The translations under genes were made by a program, and so were the position numbers. The notes under the pieces were generated by a model, which was given only the letters and a program-made list of their open reading frames with translations, was not told where the DNA came from and did not search any database. This document shows, in pieces, positions 1-11,251 of a stretch of DNA of 64,000 nt. Positions within the stretch are counted from its first letter, which is position 1; each line of letters starts with the position of its first letter. Source of the DNA: Microcoleus sp. FACHB-68 (lineage in GTDB: Bacteria; Cyanobacteriota; Cyanobacteriia; Cyanobacteriales; Oscillatoriaceae); assembly GCF_014695715.1 (NCBI RefSeq), contig NZ_JACJOT010000017.1:186001-250000 (forward strand), read 5' to 3'.

Positions 1-28
1 GCCGGCTGACACTGATTGCTCAGCCGGC
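1..28. other. GC-rich hairpin at window edge
   Basis: Bases 1-9 (gccggctga) and 20-28 (tcagccggc) form a perfect 9-bp stem around a 10-base loop. No T-run follows on the plus strand, so it is not a typical terminator in that direction. It may end a gene left of the window on either strand, or be one of the many GCCGGC-containing inverted repeats of this genome. Bases 29-188 hold no gene that I can see. Confidence 0.5.
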
Positions 29-188
29 GCACACCCACCTAAGCGCTTTGTCCAATTCTCCACAGAGGCATCAGCGAGAATAAAAGCGCAGATCCTTAAA
101 AACACCCTTTTGTTTGGGATAACTAAAGAATAGGACTTCTTTTGGCAAAGTAAGCCTTAAGTGTGGCTGCGTAACAGGGAACTCGATT

Positions 189-3100
189 GTGGAATTAATA
201 AAGACCTTTTTTGCAAACAACTTTCTTCCTCAAGGTGATTGCTACCTGTGGAATAGCGGACTGGTATGGCTGCACGTGCTTTCACAATTGCTGATCGCCC
301 TGTCCTATTACGCAATTCCGCTGTTGCTCGTTTATTTTATCCGCAAGCGACAGGATGCGCCGTTTCGATGGATCTTCTTGCTCATCGGCAGTTTTATCCT
401 TGCCGGTGGCACCACCCATCTAATATCAGTTTGGGTACTTTGGCACCCAGATTACTGGATTGCAGCTTTCATCAACGCGATCACCGCAGCCATATCGTTG
501 CTGACAGCAGCATTGCTTGTGCCATTAATGCCCAAAGCTTTAGCCCTTTCCAGCCCGATCCAGCTTGAGTTAGTTAACAAAACCCTGCAAAAAGAAGTCA
601 GCGAACGCCGGCAAGCAGAAGAACGCATTCGCACCCTTAACGCTCAATTAGAAGAACGGGTGACAGAACGCACAGTCGAGTTAGAGACAGCCAACGAGCA
701 ATTAATCAAAGAAATCCAAGAAAAACAGCGAGCTGAAGCAGCACGGCAAGAAAGTGAATCCACGCTTCGCACGGTTGTCACCAACGCCCCGATTATTCTG
801 TATGCCTTAGATAATAACGGCGTGATCGCGCTTTCAGAAGGAAAGGGGCTGGAATCGTTGGGACTTAGCTCTGGCGAACTCGTCGGCCATTCTATCTTTG
901 AGATATACCGCAATCAGCCGGAAATTTTGGCCCATCTTCAGCGCGTTTTGCAGGGCGAAGAAGGCACTTGGATTTCAGCAGTCCAGACGCCTCAAGGCAC
1001 GTCTGTACATTATGAAAATCGAGCGACGCCGGTGGGCGATCTCGGCCAGGGATTGATCTGGATCGCCACAGATATCACCGAAAGTAAACAAGCGGAGGCA
1101 GCACTTCGAGAAAGTGAATCCACGCTTCGCAGTTTCTTTGATAGTGCCACCATGATGATGGGCATTGTCGAGTTGCGGGATGATGACATCCTCCATATTT
1201 CTGATAATGCAGCAACGGCTGAGTTTTTCGGCCTGACTTCAGAAACAATGCGTAACCGGCTAGCAACCGAAATGGGGGCATCAAAAGAGTATGTGCGCCT
1301 GTGGATTAGCTACTATCGACAAAGCCAGCACAATGGCTGTCCAGTCCGCTTTGAATATACGCACAATACGGGTATCAGCAGCAGGTGGTTGTCTGCAACA
1401 GTTTGCTCCATCCCCACAGCAGCCGGTGGTCAAGAACGGTTCTCTTATGTTGTTGAGGACGTTACCGAACGCAAGCAGGCAGAGGAAGATCGGGATCGGT
1501 TTTTCACCCTCTCTGTGGATATGCTTGGCGTGGCTGGGTTTGATGGCTATTTCAAGCAGCTAAACCCAGCCTGGAAAGAAACCTTGGGTTACCCCATAGA
1601 AACCCTAAAAAGTCAACCTTATCTGGAATTTGTACATCCCGACGACCGGGAAGCCACAAAAGCTGAAAGTGAAAAACTGGCGCAAAGGTCGATCACGGTT
1701 GCTTTTGAAAATCGCTACCGCTGCAAAGATGGCTCCTACAGATGGCTGTCATGGAACGCCACTCCATTTGTAGAACAGGGGCTGATCTACGCGGTTGCTC
1801 ACGACATTACCAAGCGCAAACAAGCAGAGGCGGCGCTGCGGGAGAGCGAAACCCAATACCGCTCTGTCGTTGAGAGCGTCAGAGAAGTGATTTTCCAGAC
1901 AGACGCAACCGGCTTGTGGACATTTCTCAACCCGGCTTGGAGTGAAATTACAGGGTTTTCACTTGAAGAAAGCTTAGGCACTGACTTTTTAAGGTACGTT
2001 CATCCCGATGACCGGCAAAACAATAGCGAGTTATTTCAATGGCTGGTGGAAGGGAAAAAAGACGAGTGCCGGTATGAGGTGAGATACCTGACGAACGCAG
2101 AAAGTTGCCTCATTTCTTGCTCTCGATATGGGGACAATGAAGGAATTAATACATTTCGCTGGGTAGAAGTATGTGCCCGCGTCAAGCTCGATGCAGCCGG
2201 CCAGATCGTCGGTACTGGCGGCACCCTCAACGACATCACAGAGCGCCGGCAGGCAGAAGAATCATTGCGGCAGCAATTTTTGAGAGAACACTTAGTCGGA
2301 ACAATTGCCCAGCGCATCCGCCAATCTTTAGACCTCGAAGAAGTGCTTAATACTGCAGTTGCAGAAGTGCGGCAATTTCTAAAAACCGATCGGACAGTCA
2401 TTTACCGCTTTCTGCCAGATTGGAATGGGTTTGTAGAGGTAGAGTCGGTTGGTGAAGGTTGGAGCCAAACCTTAGGAGCTAATATCAACGACCCTTATTT
2501 TGGGGAAACTCATGTAGAACTATACAAGCACAATCGCATTGCAGCGATTGAAGATATTTATGCAGCAGAACTCAACCAAGCCCATATAGAGCTGCTTTCC
2601 CAGTATCAAGTTAGAGCCAATTTAATCGTGCCGATCTTGCAAGGCGAAAACTTATGGGGGTTATTGATCGCCCATCACTGCAATGCACCGCGCCGGTGGA
2701 GAGCGACCGAAATTGTCTTGCTCAAGCAGCTCAGCGTGCAACTAGCGATCGCCATCCAGCAGTCTACCCTCTTCGAGCAAGCGAAAATCGAACTCGCAGA
2801 GCGCAAATTAGCAGAAGAAGAACTACGGGAAAGTGAAGCGGCAATTCGAGCGCTATATACCGTGACTGCCGCCCCAGATATGAACTTTGACGGCAAAGCC
2901 CAACATTTGCTGGAAATGGGTTGCAGCCGGTTTAATCTGGAGATTGGCATTTTAGGCCGCATCCGAGAAGAATACTGTGAAGTGATTGCAGCTCGATTGC
3001 CAGAAAATACCCCGATGAAAATGCTCAAAGGAGATGCCTTTAACTTAGAGCAAACCTACTTTCGGGAAACCGCACAGGCAATTGAACCGATCTGTTTTGA

Positions 3101-5987
3101 GTTCGCTTCTGCCACGGAATGGCGCAATCATCCAGCCTACGCAGCGCGGCAGCTAGAAGCTTATGTGGGAGCAAAGGTGATGGTTGCCGGCTACCTTTAC
3201 GGCATCCTCAGTTTCTGCAGTCCCACACCCCGTCACAACCCAGTTAAAGCCGTTGAAAAAGAACTGCTCAAACTGATGGCACAATGGATTGGCGGTGAAA
3301 TTGAGCGTGACAGCGCCCAAACTGCCCTGCACCGGCAGCTGCAACGCAGCCTCCTGCTGGGAAAGGTTACGCAAGAAATTCGCCAAAGCTTAGACACGCA
3401 CCAAATTTTCCAAACCACCGCTACGCTGCTAGGAAGCGCATTTGGGGTAAATCGCTGTTTAATTCACAGCTATATCGCAACGCCAACGCCCCACATCCCC
3501 TTAGTAGCTGAGTATTTAGAACCGGGTTATCAATCGTTTTTAGATTTAAATATACAAGTCCCTGTAACCGGCAACCCCCACGCAGAGCAAACGATCGCTC
3601 AGGATCGGGCAATTGCGTCCCCTGATATTTTTTCAGAACCTCTGCTGCAAGCCTGTGCCGATCTTTGCCGGCAAATGGGCATGAAATCCATGCTGGCGAT
3701 TCGCACCTCCTATAAAGGAGAACCCAACGGAATCGTCGGCTTGCACCAATGCGATCGCTTCCGCCGGTGGGGACAAGATGAAATTGAGCTGCTTGAAGCT
3801 GTCGCCGCTCAAGTCGGTATTGCCTTAGCGCAAGCTCAATTGCTGGAGCAAGAAACCCAGCAGCGACAGCAGCTTGCCGAGCATAATTTAGCTTTAGAGC
3901 AAGCCAAACAAGCAGCGGATGCCGCCAACCGGGCTAAAAGTGAGTTTTTGGCCATGATGAGCCACGAAATCAGAACCCCCATGAATGCTGTGATCGGCAT
4001 GACCGGCTTGATGCTCGATACCCAGCTAAGTCTTGAACAGCAAGACTTTGTGGAAACCATCCGTACCAGTGGTGAAGCGTTGCTCAGCATTATTAACGAT
4101 ATTCTCGATTTTTCTAAAATCGAGTCGGGCAAGCTGGATATCGAGGCTCATCCCTTTAATCTCCGTTCCTGTGTCGAGGAATCTCTGGATTTGCTGGCTC
4201 CTAGAGCGGCCCAAAAAGGTCTGGAACTTGCCTATCTAATTTCGCCACCGACGCCGGCTGTGTGTATCGGGGATGTGACTCGGCTACGCCAAATCTTGGT
4301 GAATTTGCTCAGCAACGCCGTTAAATTTACTGACAGAGGCGAAGTGGTGGTTTCGGTGACAGCCTCTGTGATTTCTTCTCCTTTGGCAGATGCCAATGAA
4401 GCGGAAGAATTAACCTACGAAATTCAATTTGCGATTACAGACACCGGCATCGGCATTCCTGAAGATCGGATGGAGCGCCTGTTTAAGCCCTTTAGCCAGG
4501 TTGATGCTTCCACCACTCGCCAGTATGGGGGCACCGGCTTGGGTTTGGTGATTTCTCAACGATTGAGTCACATGATGGGGGGGACAATGTGGATTGAAAG
4601 TCAAGTCGGTCAAGGTTCGACTTTCTATTTCACAGTCATCGCCCGATCACTAGAAAATGACTTGCCGGCGGACAATCATGATGCTTTAGTCGGCAAGCGA
4701 TTGTTGATTGTGGATGATAACGCCACGAATCGGCAAATTTTAACGCTGCAAGCCCAAGCTTGGGGAATGTCCTCCTGCGGTGCCGGCTCCGGTGCGGAGG
4801 CTTTGGAGTGGCTGGCGCGAGGTGAATCGTTTGACATTGCCTTGCTGGATATGCAAATGCCATACATGGACGGCATGACTTTGGCAGCAGAAATCCGTAA
4901 GCACCCTCACTGCCAGAAATTGCCTTTGGTGATGTTTACTTCGATTGGCAAGCCAGAGCTCGCAGCCGGCCAAGACTCGGTTAATTCTGAGTTTCCCATC
5001 AATTTTGCAGCGTTTCTCAACAAGCCCCTCAAACAATCTCAGCTCTACAATGTCTTGAGCCAGATATTAGGCCAGCAGCCGATTTCCGTGCGCCCAGAGC
5101 GGCAACTGCCGCCGGTAGACTCCCAACCGGCACCCCGTCTTCCCTTGCGAATTTTGTTAGCTGAGGACAATGTAGTAAACCAAAAGGTGGCCCTACACCT
5201 GTTAGAGCGCTTGGGATATCGGGCAGATGTGGCCGGCAACGGGCTAGAAGTGCTCGAAGCGCTGCACCGGCAGCCTTACGACGTGGTGCTGATGGATGTC
5301 CATATGCCAGAGATGGATGGTTTAGAAGCCGCACGCCAAATCTGCCAACAGTGGGATGATCCGAAACAGCGACCCCAAATTATTGCCATGACTGCCAATG
5401 CCATGCAAGGTGACAGGGAAATGTGCCTGCAAGCTGGCATGGATGACTACATCAGCAAGCCTATCCGGATGCCGGTGTTGGTTGAGGCGCTGGAGAAGTG
5501 TCAGCCTAAGAATAATATTGGCGTGCGGCAGAGGAAGCGCGCGCAGGATCGGGGGAGTTTAGTTGAAGGTGAGAGAGTAAAAGAGGGAGAGGGTGAGAGA
5601 GGGGAAGCATCTCTGACAGTTCTATCTTCAGAGAAATTACCGGCAATTGAGCTTAAAGCTTTAAACGAGTTACGCCAAATGCTGGGAGAAGACAGCGCAG
5701 AAATGTTGACAATGGTGATTGATAGCTATTTGGCAGATGCGGTTGATCTGTTGCAAGCGCTGCGCCGTGCGGCTGAGCAAGGAAATGCCACCGCGCTGAA
5801 CTTGCCGGCACACACGCTAAAGTCTACCAGTGCAACACTAGGCGCAACGGTTCTGGCTCAGTTGTGCAAGCAGTTAGAAACAATGGCACGCACCGGCATG
5901 ATGGAAGAGGCAGCGGCTATTGTCTCTCAAGTAGAAGCAGAGTATGAAAGAGTAAAGCAAGAGTTGCGAGAAAATTTAAATTTCTAA
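189..5987 (+). CDS. Hybrid sensor histidine kinase with ethylene-receptor-like membrane domain, PAS, GAF, two receivers and HPt
   Basis: A 1932-residue membrane-anchored phosphorelay protein starting at GTG. Residues about 25-115 form three membrane helices that align with the ethylene-binding domain of plant ETR1. The conserved histidine is kept (H77), but the copper-ligand cysteine is Gly73 and the ETR1 Asp25 position is Gln33. A coiled coil (about 125-185) follows, then four PAS segments (about 190-690) and three GAF segments (about 700-1215). The HisKA domain has phospho-acceptor His1259 in [10 protein letters not shown]. The ATPase domain shows the N box ([10 protein letters not shown]), DTGIGIPED and GGTGLGL. 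Receiver 1 has Asp1554 and receiver 2 Asp1703 ([11 protein letters not shown]); the C-terminal HPt has His1875 (AHTLKS). All phosphorelay residues are present, so kinase activity is likely. The ligand is unknown. Upstream spacing gives no strong Shine-Dalgarno. The downstream neighbour is a REC-GGDEF protein, a possible output partner (inference). Confidence 0.93.
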   Translation: MELIKTFFANNFLPQGDCYLWNSGLVWLHVLSQLLIALSYYAIPLLLVYFIRKRQDAPFRWIFLLIGSFILAGGTTHLISVWVLWHPDYWIAAFINAITAAISLLTAALLVPLMPKALALSSPIQLELVNKTLQKEVSERRQAEERIRTLNAQLEERVTERTVELETANEQLIKEIQEKQRAEAARQESESTLRTVVTNAPIILYALDNNGVIALSEGKGLESLGLSSGELVGHSIFEIYRNQPEILAHLQRVLQGEEGTWISAVQTPQGTSVHYENRATPVGDLGQGLIWIATDITESKQAEAALRESESTLRSFFDSATMMMGIVELRDDDILHISDNAATAEFFGLTSETMRNRLATEMGASKEYVRLWISYYRQSQHNGCPVRFEYTHNTGISSRWLSATVCSIPTAAGGQERFSYVVEDVTERKQAEEDRDRFFTLSVDMLGVAGFDGYFKQLNPAWKETLGYPIETLKSQPYLEFVHPDDREATKAESEKLAQRSITVAFENRYRCKDGSYRWLSWNATPFVEQGLIYAVAHDITKRKQAEAALRESETQYRSVVESVREVIFQTDATGLWTFLNPAWSEITGFSLEESLGTDFLRYVHPDDRQNNSELFQWLVEGKKDECRYEVRYLTNAESCLISCSRYGDNEGINTFRWVEVCARVKLDAAGQIVGTGGTLNDITERRQAEESLRQQFLREHLVGTIAQRIRQSLDLEEVLNTAVAEVRQFLKTDRTVIYRFLPDWNGFVEVESVGEGWSQTLGANINDPYFGETHVELYKHNRIAAIEDIYAAELNQAHIELLSQYQVRANLIVPILQGENLWGLLIAHHCNAPRRWRATEIVLLKQLSVQLAIAIQQSTLFEQAKIELAERKLAEEELRESEAAIRALYTVTAAPDMNFDGKAQHLLEMGCSRFNLEIGILGRIREEYCEVIAARLPENTPMKMLKGDAFNLEQTYFRETAQAIEPICFEFASATEWRNHPAYAARQLEAYVGAKVMVAGYLYGILSFCSPTPRHNPVKAVEKELLKLMAQWIGGEIERDSAQTALHRQLQRSLLLGKVTQEIRQSLDTHQIFQTTATLLGSAFGVNRCLIHSYIATPTPHIPLVAEYLEPGYQSFLDLNIQVPVTGNPHAEQTIAQDRAIASPDIFSEPLLQACADLCRQMGMKSMLAIRTSYKGEPNGIVGLHQCDRFRRWGQDEIELLEAVAAQVGIALAQAQLLEQETQQRQQLAEHNLALEQAKQAADAANRAKSEFLAMMSHEIRTPMNAVIGMTGLMLDTQLSLEQQDFVETIRTSGEALLSIINDILDFSKIESGKLDIEAHPFNLRSCVEESLDLLAPRAAQKGLELAYLISPPTPAVCIGDVTRLRQILVNLLSNAVKFTDRGEVVVSVTASVISSPLADANEAEELTYEIQFAITDTGIGIPEDRMERLFKPFSQVDASTTRQYGGTGLGLVISQRLSHMMGGTMWIESQVGQGSTFYFTVIARSLENDLPADNHDALVGKRLLIVDDNATNRQILTLQAQAWGMSSCGAGSGAEALEWLARGESFDIALLDMQMPYMDGMTLAAEIRKHPHCQKLPLVMFTSIGKPELAAGQDSVNSEFPINFAAFLNKPLKQSQLYNVLSQILGQQPISVRPERQLPPVDSQPAPRLPLRILLAEDNVVNQKVALHLLERLGYRADVAGNGLEVLEALHRQPYDVVLMDVHMPEMDGLEAARQICQQWDDPKQRPQIIAMTANAMQGDREMCLQAGMDDYISKPIRMPVLVEALEKCQPKNNIGVRQRKRAQDRGSLVEGERVKEGEGERGEASLTVLSSEKLPAIELKALNELRQMLGEDSAEMLTMVIDSYLADAVDLLQALRRAAEQGNATALNLPAHTLKSTSATLGATVLAQLCKQLETMARTGMMEEAAAIVSQVEAEYERVKQELRENLNF

Positions 5988-6168
5988 TCAGGGTTCAGGC
6001 ATACTCTTGATCTGGAGAAGATTCGCAATTTCTCTGAGATTTTTTGCTCTCTGCCGCTTTTAATTACTAGCCGATTAACTTAGCTCATGAGTCTTTCAAC
6101 TTTTTGATTGCTGCCAAAGAAAAAAGTTATTTCTAATTCTTCCCAGCCCCTAGTTCTTCTACAATGCT

Positions 6169-7131
6169 ATGTTCGAGCAAATCGCCCCAAACACAATTTC
6201 CCTAGAGAACGAACCGCCTCTTGTCCTCGTGGTTGAGGATGATCGAACCACGCGAATGCTACTACGGCGAGCGATGGAAAAAGAAGGCTACCGGGTGGCA
6301 GAGGCAACTGACGGCGAGCAAGCTTTAGCCGATTACAATCACCTGCATCCGGATATTGTCCTGCTGGATGCGGTGATGCCGGTGATGGATGGTTTTACTT
6401 GCTGCCGGCACCTGCAAAGCTTGCCTGGGGGCGATCGGACGCCGCTGCTAATTATTACCAGTCTCGACGATCCGGAGTCGGTGGATCGGGCGTTTGAGGT
6501 GGGTGCGAGTGATTATGTTACCAAACCCATTCACTGGGCAGTGTTGCGTCAGCGGGTGCGGCGTCTGATTCAACAATCTCATCTTTATCAGGAATTAGAG
6601 GCGGCTAATCAAAAGTTGCGCCGGCTTGCCTCTCTCGATGGTTTAACCCAAGTCGCCAACCGGCGTTTGTTTGATGAGCGGTTTGAGAAAGAGTGGCTGC
6701 GACTGGCGCGAGAGCAGGCTTCTCTGTCGCTGATTTTATGTGACGTTGACTTTTTTAAAGCCTACAATGATACTTATGGCCATCAAGCCGGTGATGAGTG
6801 TTTGCAGCAGGTTGCCCGTACCATTACTGAGTCGGTGAGGCGTCCCGCTGATTTAGTGGCACGTTATGGAGGAGAAGAGTTTGCGGTGATTTTGCCCAAC
6901 ACAGAAAGTGCCGGTGCGGTGCAGGTGGCTGAATCTATCCGCAAGCGAGTGGAAGCTTTGGCAATTGTTCATGCCACTTCTACAGTTAGCAAGTACATTA
7001 CCTTAAGTTTAGGCGTTGCTACCCTAATTCCCTCTTCTACTGCCTTATCCGCGACACTGATTTTAGCGGCTGATAAGGCACTTTACCAGGCTAAGGCTTC
7101 TGGGCGGGATGCGGTGGTTTTGATGCAATAG
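6169..7131 (+). CDS. Response regulator diguanylate cyclase (REC-GGDEF, PleD-like)
   Basis: A 320-residue cytoplasmic protein that should make cyclic di-GMP from two GTP. The receiver (about 18-135) has the acidic pair in VVEDDRTT, the phospho-acceptor region LLDAVMPVMDG and the conserved Lys in TKPIHW. A short helix links to a GGDEF domain (about 155-315) with an intact active site, ARYGGEEFAV. An RxxD inhibitory site (RPAD) lies exactly five residues before GGEEF, so product feedback inhibition is expected. It lies 180 bases after the hybrid kinase on the same strand, suggesting but not proving that they work together. Its end faces the convergent GGDEF/EAL gene, 29 bases away. Confidence 0.92.
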   Translation: MFEQIAPNTISLENEPPLVLVVEDDRTTRMLLRRAMEKEGYRVAEATDGEQALADYNHLHPDIVLLDAVMPVMDGFTCCRHLQSLPGGDRTPLLIITSLDDPESVDRAFEVGASDYVTKPIHWAVLRQRVRRLIQQSHLYQELEAANQKLRRLASLDGLTQVANRRLFDERFEKEWLRLAREQASLSLILCDVDFFKAYNDTYGHQAGDECLQQVARTITESVRRPADLVARYGGEEFAVILPNTESAGAVQVAESIRKRVEALAIVHATSTVSKYITLSLGVATLIPSSTALSATLILAADKALYQAKASGRDAVVLMQ

Positions 7132-7160
7132 AACCCACGCTCATGTCAATTCAAGCGTCT

Positions 7161-10100
7161 TTAGCAAAGAAGTTTTGCCTCACTAATTAATTTCTTCAGA
7201 GGAAACTCCCCCAGCCCGTTTTCTGAGCCGGCAAAATTTGTGAGGTTAAACGGCTCCGGTTTCGCAATGCCATAACCCTGAGCATAATCAATTCCTATTT
7301 GGGTGATTTGTTTCAAAATTGTTTCATTTTCCACACACTCAGCAATGGTTTGAATTCCGATCACATTGCAAATTCGATGAATCGATTCGACCATTGCTAA
7401 ATCTATCGGGTTTTCTACTATTTTTTTCACAAAATTGCCATCTATTTTTAGAAAATCAAGCGGTAAATGTCTGAGATAGGCAAACGAGGACATCCCACTG
7501 CCAAAATCATCTAAAGCGAACCGACAGCCGATTTCCTTCAGCGACTGAATCAGATCTCCTGTTTTCGTCCAGTTGGCAATTGCAACTGTTTCTGTAATTT
7601 CAAAACAAATTCTTTGCGGCGGGATTTGATGGAGAAGAAACTGTTCTTGAAGAAACTCAATGAACTGCTCATCATGAAGGGTAGATCCTGATAGATTAAT
7701 GGCATACAAACTGTGTTTTGATCTGTCAGGTTGTTGTGCTTTTTCCGGTGGGTATCCCTCCTGCCGGCCCGTTCCTGAACCGTGATTTATCAGCGGCGAT
7801 AAATGAGCAAAAAGTGTGCGGATCACCCAGCGGTCAATCGTTTGCATTAAATGGTAGCGCTCCGCTGCTGGGATAAATGCCATTGGTGAAAACATCTGTC
7901 CCGTCTTATCTTGCAGGCGCACAAATACTTCATAATGTTCTACACCGGCACTAGAATTAGCAATCGGAATAATTGGCTGATAGTAAAGGCAGAACTGATT
8001 GTTCTGCAACGCTTGGTTAATTTTTACAACCCACTGAATTTCACCACGATGCTGGGCTAATTCGTGGTCATTGGCTTGGTAGACGTGGACGCGATTGCGA
8101 CCTTGATCTTTGGCGGTGTAGCAGGCTGTATCCGCATCACATAAAACACTCGAAGCGCTTTGCGTGTCAGAAGTAATCGCAACTAAACCAATACTGACCC
8201 CAATGGAAAAGGTTTTATCTTGCCAGACAAAGCGCAATGTCTGAATGCTCTGCAAGAGGGACTCAGCAACCTGTACAGCCTGTGACTCTGAACATTGATA
8301 AAGCAGCACGGCAAATTCATCACCGCCAAGACGCGCTAAGGTATCAGTTTTGCGAATTCTACTTTTAAACTGCTGGCTGACTTGACGCAGCAATTCGTCA
8401 CCGGCAATGTGACCACAGGTATCATTGACAATTTTAAATCGGTCGAGATCCAGATATAACAGAATGTGCGGTTGACTGCCGGTTTTAACCTTAAAAATAG
8501 TTTGTTCTAATTGATATTCAAATTCGCGCCGATTCACCAAACCCGTAAGCGCATCGTGATTCGCCTGCCAAGATAATTGGCGTGCCATATCCCGTGTTAG
8601 GGTACTATCTCGGAAAACGAGAACTGCACCGATAATGCAACCATCACTGGCATGGATGGGGGCAGCGGAATGATCAATCGCGCACTCGTGGCCATTGCGG
8701 GCAATTAAGACGCTGTGGTTCATAATTTCTACCACTTTGTCTTCACGCAAGGCAATCTCGGCGGTATTATCCACCGGCAAGCGTGTGATTTCGTTAACAA
8801 TCTGAAAGACATCGGTTAAGGGTAAGCCTTTTGCCTCAGCGCTTAACCAACCCGTTAGATGTTCAGCCACTGGGTTGAGTGACTGAATTCGGCCCGATGC
8901 ATCTGTGGTAATGACGCCATCGCCGATTGATTGCAACGTGACTTGCGCCAGTTCTTTTTCTTCAAAGAGTGCTTGTTCCATGCGTTTGCGTTCAGTGACG
9001 TTGCGCTGCACAGACACCCAGTGGGTTAAGTTGTCTTGTTGATCCGTGACGGGGACGCTGTTGAGTTCGACCCAATATTCAGAACCGTCTTTGCGATAGT
9101 TAATTAATTCCACGCGCACCGGCTGCCGGTGTGACAAGGCGGTGCGGATTTTGACGATTTGCCGGAGATCGCTATTTGGCCCGCGCAAAATATTCGGCGT
9201 TTGGCCAATAATTTCTTCGGGTTGGTATCCGGTTAGCTGCGTAAACGCTTCGTTGACATAAACGATTTTGGGATCTGAGGCATCATCGCACCCTGCGTCC
9301 ATAATCACGATGGCGTCGTTTGCGTTGACAACGACCGATTCCAGCAAGCGTAAGCGCTGCTCAGCTCGCTCGCGGGTGGCCATCTCATTTTCTAATCGAG
9401 CGATCGTTGTGTTCAGTTCAGCGAGTGCGTCTTTGAGTTCGCCCGTTCGCTGTTCAACGGCGACTTGCAACCCATCAATGACGCCAGACATTTCCATTGG
9501 ATCGAGCATCCGCAGGACATTTGTTTGCGTGACGATTCCCAGCAGTTCTCCGTGGCTGCCGGCGACAACCAAGCGCCGCACATACCGCTGATGCATCTCT
9601 TGATGGGCCACCCACAGGGAATCTTGGGGTTGCAGACAAAATAGCGGGGAACTCATCACGTCTTGAGCCGGCAAGAGTGACAAATCTAGTTCTAATGCCT
9701 GAAACTGCACGATATCTCGCTCTGTAACAATTCCCAAGGGGAGGGCAAATCGAGAATTGTCGCTGTTTTGCATTTCCCGTTCCTCGGTAATTACGACACA
9801 GCTGACGCGGTGTTTGCTCATCAGTTGGGCGAGACTCAGGACGGATGCACTGATCGGCGCTTGAATTACCTCAGCATTCATCACTTCGTCCACTCGCCGC
9901 ATTTTTAGCAGGTTAGCCGGTTGCAGCATCGCTTGCCTGATACTTTCCGGCGTGACGACTCCGATTAAGTGACCTAGCTTGTCTGTAACGGGCAAGTGGC
10001 GAATTCGGTACTGACGCAGCAACAGTAGCAATGTGAAGATATCTTGAGCCTCAGATTCCTTGAGGGTGATCGCCGGTTGAGTCATAACCTCAGCGATGGG

Positions 10101-10478
10101 AATCTCGTTTAAGGGAGAACTCTCTGACGCGTTCAATTTTCCAGAAGCGATTAACTGCACCAGATCCCGTTCAGTAAATATCCCTTGCAATACCTCGCCT
10201 GCCGGTGATCCCACCTGTCTGGGTTCTTTAATGAGGACACAGCTAGCTCTCGCTTCGCCCACTAAACTCGCTTGCATGGTTTCAAGGTCGAGGGATGGGT
10301 TGAGGCTTTCAAGCGGGCAACTGCTGCGTATTTGTCCCATCAACGCTATCACCTCTATGAGGGGCGTTTGAGGGGCAACAATTAGAGGGTATCGGTCAAT
10401 CACCTCGTCTAGTTGCGGCAGATAGATAGGATGGTTGTTTCGCTGCATATTTAATTCAGGTTGTGTAAAGCGTTGCAC
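7161..10478 (-). CDS. CBS x4 - PAS x2 - GGDEF - EAL cyclic di-GMP turnover protein
   Basis: An 1105-residue protein with no membrane segment. Four CBS motifs (about 28-330) recognisable by VMTQPAITL, VMNAEVI and VMSSPLF lines probably bind an adenine nucleotide. A coiled coil follows, then two PAS domains (about 380-640), a GGDEF domain with intact LGGDEF and an RKTD I-site five residues upstream, and an EAL domain. The EAL signature reads EVF rather than EAL, but the catalytic Glu is kept. The other metal and catalytic motifs are also present: NLSG, FEITET, DDFGSG, LKIDG, a Glu in AECVE, and QGYG. Both synthesis and hydrolysis are therefore possible. The GTG start at 10478 gives 10 extra residues over an ATG at 10448; neither has a strong ribosome site. 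It converges with the REC-GGDEF gene. Confidence 0.9.
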   Translation of the reverse strand: MQRFTQPELNMQRNNHPIYLPQLDEVIDRYPLIVAPQTPLIEVIALMGQIRSSCPLESLNPSLDLETMQASLVGEARASCVLIKEPRQVGSPAGEVLQGIFTERDLVQLIASGKLNASESSPLNEIPIAEVMTQPAITLKESEAQDIFTLLLLLRQYRIRHLPVTDKLGHLIGVVTPESIRQAMLQPANLLKMRRVDEVMNAEVIQAPISASVLSLAQLMSKHRVSCVVITEEREMQNSDNSRFALPLGIVTERDIVQFQALELDLSLLPAQDVMSSPLFCLQPQDSLWVAHQEMHQRYVRRLVVAGSHGELLGIVTQTNVLRMLDPMEMSGVIDGLQVAVEQRTGELKDALAELNTTIARLENEMATRERAEQRLRLLESVVVNANDAIVIMDAGCDDASDPKIVYVNEAFTQLTGYQPEEIIGQTPNILRGPNSDLRQIVKIRTALSHRQPVRVELINYRKDGSEYWVELNSVPVTDQQDNLTHWVSVQRNVTERKRMEQALFEEKELAQVTLQSIGDGVITTDASGRIQSLNPVAEHLTGWLSAEAKGLPLTDVFQIVNEITRLPVDNTAEIALREDKVVEIMNHSVLIARNGHECAIDHSAAPIHASDGCIIGAVLVFRDSTLTRDMARQLSWQANHDALTGLVNRREFEYQLEQTIFKVKTGSQPHILLYLDLDRFKIVNDTCGHIAGDELLRQVSQQFKSRIRKTDTLARLGGDEFAVLLYQCSESQAVQVAESLLQSIQTLRFVWQDKTFSIGVSIGLVAITSDTQSASSVLCDADTACYTAKDQGRNRVHVYQANDHELAQHRGEIQWVVKINQALQNNQFCLYYQPIIPIANSSAGVEHYEVFVRLQDKTGQMFSPMAFIPAAERYHLMQTIDRWVIRTLFAHLSPLINHGSGTGRQEGYPPEKAQQPDRSKHSLYAINLSGSTLHDEQFIEFLQEQFLLHQIPPQRICFEITETVAIANWTKTGDLIQSLKEIGCRFALDDFGSGMSSFAYLRHLPLDFLKIDGNFVKKIVENPIDLAMVESIHRICNVIGIQTIAECVENETILKQITQIGIDYAQGYGIAKPEPFNLTNFAGSENGLGEFPLKKLISEAKLLC

Positions 10479-11251
10479 AGGGCCGGCAATGCCTTTTCCC
10501 TGCCAACAATTTATAAATCACGTAGCATCTTTGTAAAAGCTTTATGAAAGGTCTCTTCAACAGATGCCCTGCCTTGAAAAGCTTTTATTTAACTGCTGTT
10601 TATTTTTTCAGGATACGAAATAGCGCCGACTCACGGACGTAGCCCACGCTTTAATTGAAAGATAGCCTGAAATTACTGTAAAATGTAAATCAATATTTTA
10701 AGTTTAACAAAAAATAAAGTTCTATTACTTATAATAAAACTCCCATCCTGCTTTGTGATCCCGTTGCCTCAATGGCTGGGTTCTCACAATCCAGTTAAAA
10801 GCCAGCTTTACCTCATCAGGATTCATCCTGATTTTGCCATCCTTGTCCCTCCTTATTTCTCAATTTTGTTTTTTTCTGCTGCTCTCCCTGTGTCTAGTTA
10901 ATTTTCTAGGTAGAAAGCGCTCTTGGGGCTGGCTCCTGCTCGCTTCCTCTAAAAATGGCGAGAACCCTACAATTTCTCCTATTTAACCAACAGCAAATCT
11001 ACTTAAAAAACTTTTGATTTTAAAGCAAAAAAACGCGCAATCTACCAGATTTTTGTAGAGATTGGGGTGAATCTGTAGCCGCTTAAAATCAACTAGGGCT
11101 AGTTAGACGAGTTTCCTGTTTCTCAGCTACAAATCAGTTAAGCAGCACCGATAGATTAGCAGATTTTTTGGGTGAATCTGTAGCCTTTGCCACAGAAACA
11201 CAAGACACTTTTATCTTATTTCCCCCGTGGGATCGTAGATAAAAATGGCGC
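10479..11251. other. 773-base intergenic region with a 16-base direct repeat
   Basis: No convincing gene is seen. The 16-mer GGGTGAATCTGTAGCC occurs twice in the same orientation, at 11065-11080 and 11170-11185, each preceded by a short CAGATTTTT stretch. The region is A/T-rich between 10680 and 10740. It probably carries promoters for the divergent side of the GGDEF/EAL gene. A small RNA is possible but unsupported. Confidence 0.4.
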
